Shown piece by piece: positions 14,627 to 15,790 of a DNA stretch of 15,790 nt. Every line of letters begins with the position of its first letter. Position 1 is the stretch's first letter. The stretch covers positions 1 through 15,790 of the forward strand of contig CABSGW010000028.1 of NCBI GenBank assembly GCA_902477365.1, written 5' to 3'. Below the pieces are notes generated by a model. It was not told the DNA's origin. It did no database searches and saw nothing but the letters and a program-made list of their open reading frames with translations. A program made the translations under genes and the position numbers. This DNA comes from an uncultured Prevotellaceae bacterium. GTDB lineage: Bacteria > Bacteroidota > Bacteroidia > Bacteroidales > Bacteroidaceae.

Positions 14627-15790
14627 TCAATTAATATGACTTGTTTTTTCTATTTGTTCCTTTGCATATGTAACTGTCACATGATATGTTTCAGGTCTTT
14701 CGGACGGCAGACGGAACATAGCCTCCATCATAATCGTCTCAACAATAGACCGAAGACCACGTGCACCCAATTTGTATTCAACCGCTTTGTCAACCACATA
14801 TTCCAATGCATCGTCATCAAAAGAAACCTTTATACCATCCATCTCAAGCAGTTTGATATACTGTTTGATAATAGAGTTTTTAGGTTCTGTCAATATGTTT
14901 CGAAGTGCATTGCGGTCCAACGGATTCAAATAGGTCAAAACAGGAAGTCGCCCGATTATCTCAGGAATCAAACCAAACGATTTCAAATCCTGAGGCACAA
15001 TATACTTCATCAGGTTTTCTTTATCAATCTGCATCACATTCTGTACCGAATCGAATCCGACTACATGCGTATTCATGCGTTGGGCAATTTTCTTCTCGAT
15101 ACCGTCAAACGCTCCGCCACAAATAAAAAGGATATTCTTTGTGTCCACTTGCGTGTAAGCCTGATCGGGATGTTTACGTCCTCCCTTGGGCGGTACATTC
15201 ACCACAGAACCTTCAAGCAACTTAAGCAACCCCTGCTGAACGCCTTCGCCACTAACATCCCGGGTAATAGACGGATTATCACTCTTACGGGCAATTTTAT
15301 CAATCTCATCAATAAACACGATTCCCCGTTCTGTACGCTCAACATCAAAATCGGCCACTTGCAACAATCGGGACAGGATACTTTCCACATCTTCCCCCAC
15401 ATAGCCGGCTTCGGTGAAAACCGTTGCATCGACAATGGTAAACGGAACATCCAACAATTTTGCAATGGTACGGGCCAACAGCGTTTTTCCGGTTCCTGTA
15501 CTGCCTACCATAATGATGTTTGATTTCTCAATCTCAACTTGATCGTCCTGTACCGGTTGAGCCAAGCGTTTATAATGATTGTATACAGCCACGGCCAGAC
15601 ACTGCTTTGCCGCATCTTGCCCAATAACATATTGATCCAGGTGTTCCTTTATATCAATTGGTTTTGGAAGCGTAGACAGATCTATGGCCTGTTTTGTAGA
15701 ATTACTTTTGGGAAAATATTCTTCGAAAACTTCATTTGCCTTGCTGGCGCATTGATGACAAATATACCCGTTATGACCGCCGGCCAATAA
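14627..15790 (-). CDS. clpX: ATP-dependent Clp protease ATP-binding subunit ClpX, 5' end outside the window
   Basis: The frame is open through the right edge, so the first roughly 25 residues, with the first cysteine pair of the N-terminal zinc finger, are missing. The second pair is visible in GYICHQC. Counting from the methionine at 15787, the AAA+ features are Walker A GSTGTGKT (95-102), the pore loop GYVG (128-131), Walker B IVFIDEID (156-163), the RKH substrate loop (204-206), a VGF triplet at 243-245 matching the IGF loop that docks on ClpP, and the sensor-2 GARGLR (341-346). ClpX is a ring-shaped unfoldase that feeds tagged proteins into ClpP; clpP is commonly found directly upstream and may lie just right of the window. 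The C-terminus is complete and ends with a TGA stop. Confidence 0.97.
   Translation of the reverse strand, partial: LLAGGHNGYICHQCASKANEVFEEYFPKSNSTKQAIDLSTLPKPIDIKEHLDQYVIGQDAAKQCLAVAVYNHYKRLAQPVQDDQVEIEKSNIIMVGSTGTGKTLLARTIAKLLDVPFTIVDATVFTEAGYVGEDVESILSRLLQVADFDVERTERGIVFIDEIDKIARKSDNPSITRDVSGEGVQQGLLKLLEGSVVNVPPKGGRKHPDQAYTQVDTKNILFICGGAFDGIEKKIAQRMNTHVVGFDSVQNVMQIDKENLMKYIVPQDLKSFGLIPEIIGRLPVLTYLNPLDRNALRNILTEPKNSIIKQYIKLLEMDGIKVSFDDDALEYVVDKAVEYKLGARGLRSIVETIMMEAMFRLPSERPETYHVTVTYAKEQIEKTSHIN

Noticed and set aside
14636..15523. A 295-codon open frame on the plus strand
   Set aside because: It lies opposite clpX, whose motifs are unmistakable, and its translation is cysteine-, histidine- and isoleucine-rich without any recognisable domain. 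It is a shadow frame.

Overview
The window looks like chromosomal DNA of a Bacteroidales bacterium, most likely Bacteroides or Parabacteroides. The signs are several copies of the Bacteroides-type -7 box TAnnTTTG in front of genes, no clear Shine-Dalgarno sequences, Bacteroidales-like protein sequences (OmpA-type porin, OstA-like protein, SurA-like chaperone with two parvulin domains, long RecQ), and the gene order guaB - PPIase - SurA-like - OstA-like - mutL. All eleven genes lie on the minus strand, so transcription runs from right to left.

From right to left, the housekeeping part starts with the 3' part of clpX (ClpXP unfoldase; its 5' end is outside the window) and recQ (DNA helicase), which ends in a clear hairpin terminator. 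Next comes a tightly packed run of five genes: guaB (IMP dehydrogenase), a secreted parvulin-type PPIase, a SurA-like chaperone, an OstA/LptA-like protein and mutL. The gaps are 26, 16 and 29 bp, plus one ATGA overlap. The three middle genes form an outer-membrane biogenesis block, with folding helpers next to a lipopolysaccharide-transport-like protein, between a nucleotide-synthesis gene and a mismatch-repair gene. After a probable terminator, an OmpA-family porin has its own promoter and ends in a strong hairpin terminator.

The left 2.9 kb looks accessory: a GNAT acetyltransferase just behind that terminator, a tyrosine recombinase of about 310 residues, a 318-bp gene-free region, and the first 375 codons of a type III restriction-modification methyltransferase (Mod) running off the left edge.

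The most interesting signal is in the 318-bp gap. Two 32-bp repeats match at 29 of 32 positions in direct orientation. The only three differences are the central bases of an embedded palindrome, TAT in one copy and ATA in the other, which are reverse complements. The 17-bp palindromic cores are therefore exact inverted repeats of each other, while the 15-bp flanks are direct repeats. A perfect Bacteroides -7 box touches one repeat and points at mod. With the recombinase gene next door, this is a good candidate for a site-specific DNA switch, either inversion or excision, controlling a type III methyltransferase. The switch itself is inferred; the repeats, the box and the gene order are read directly.
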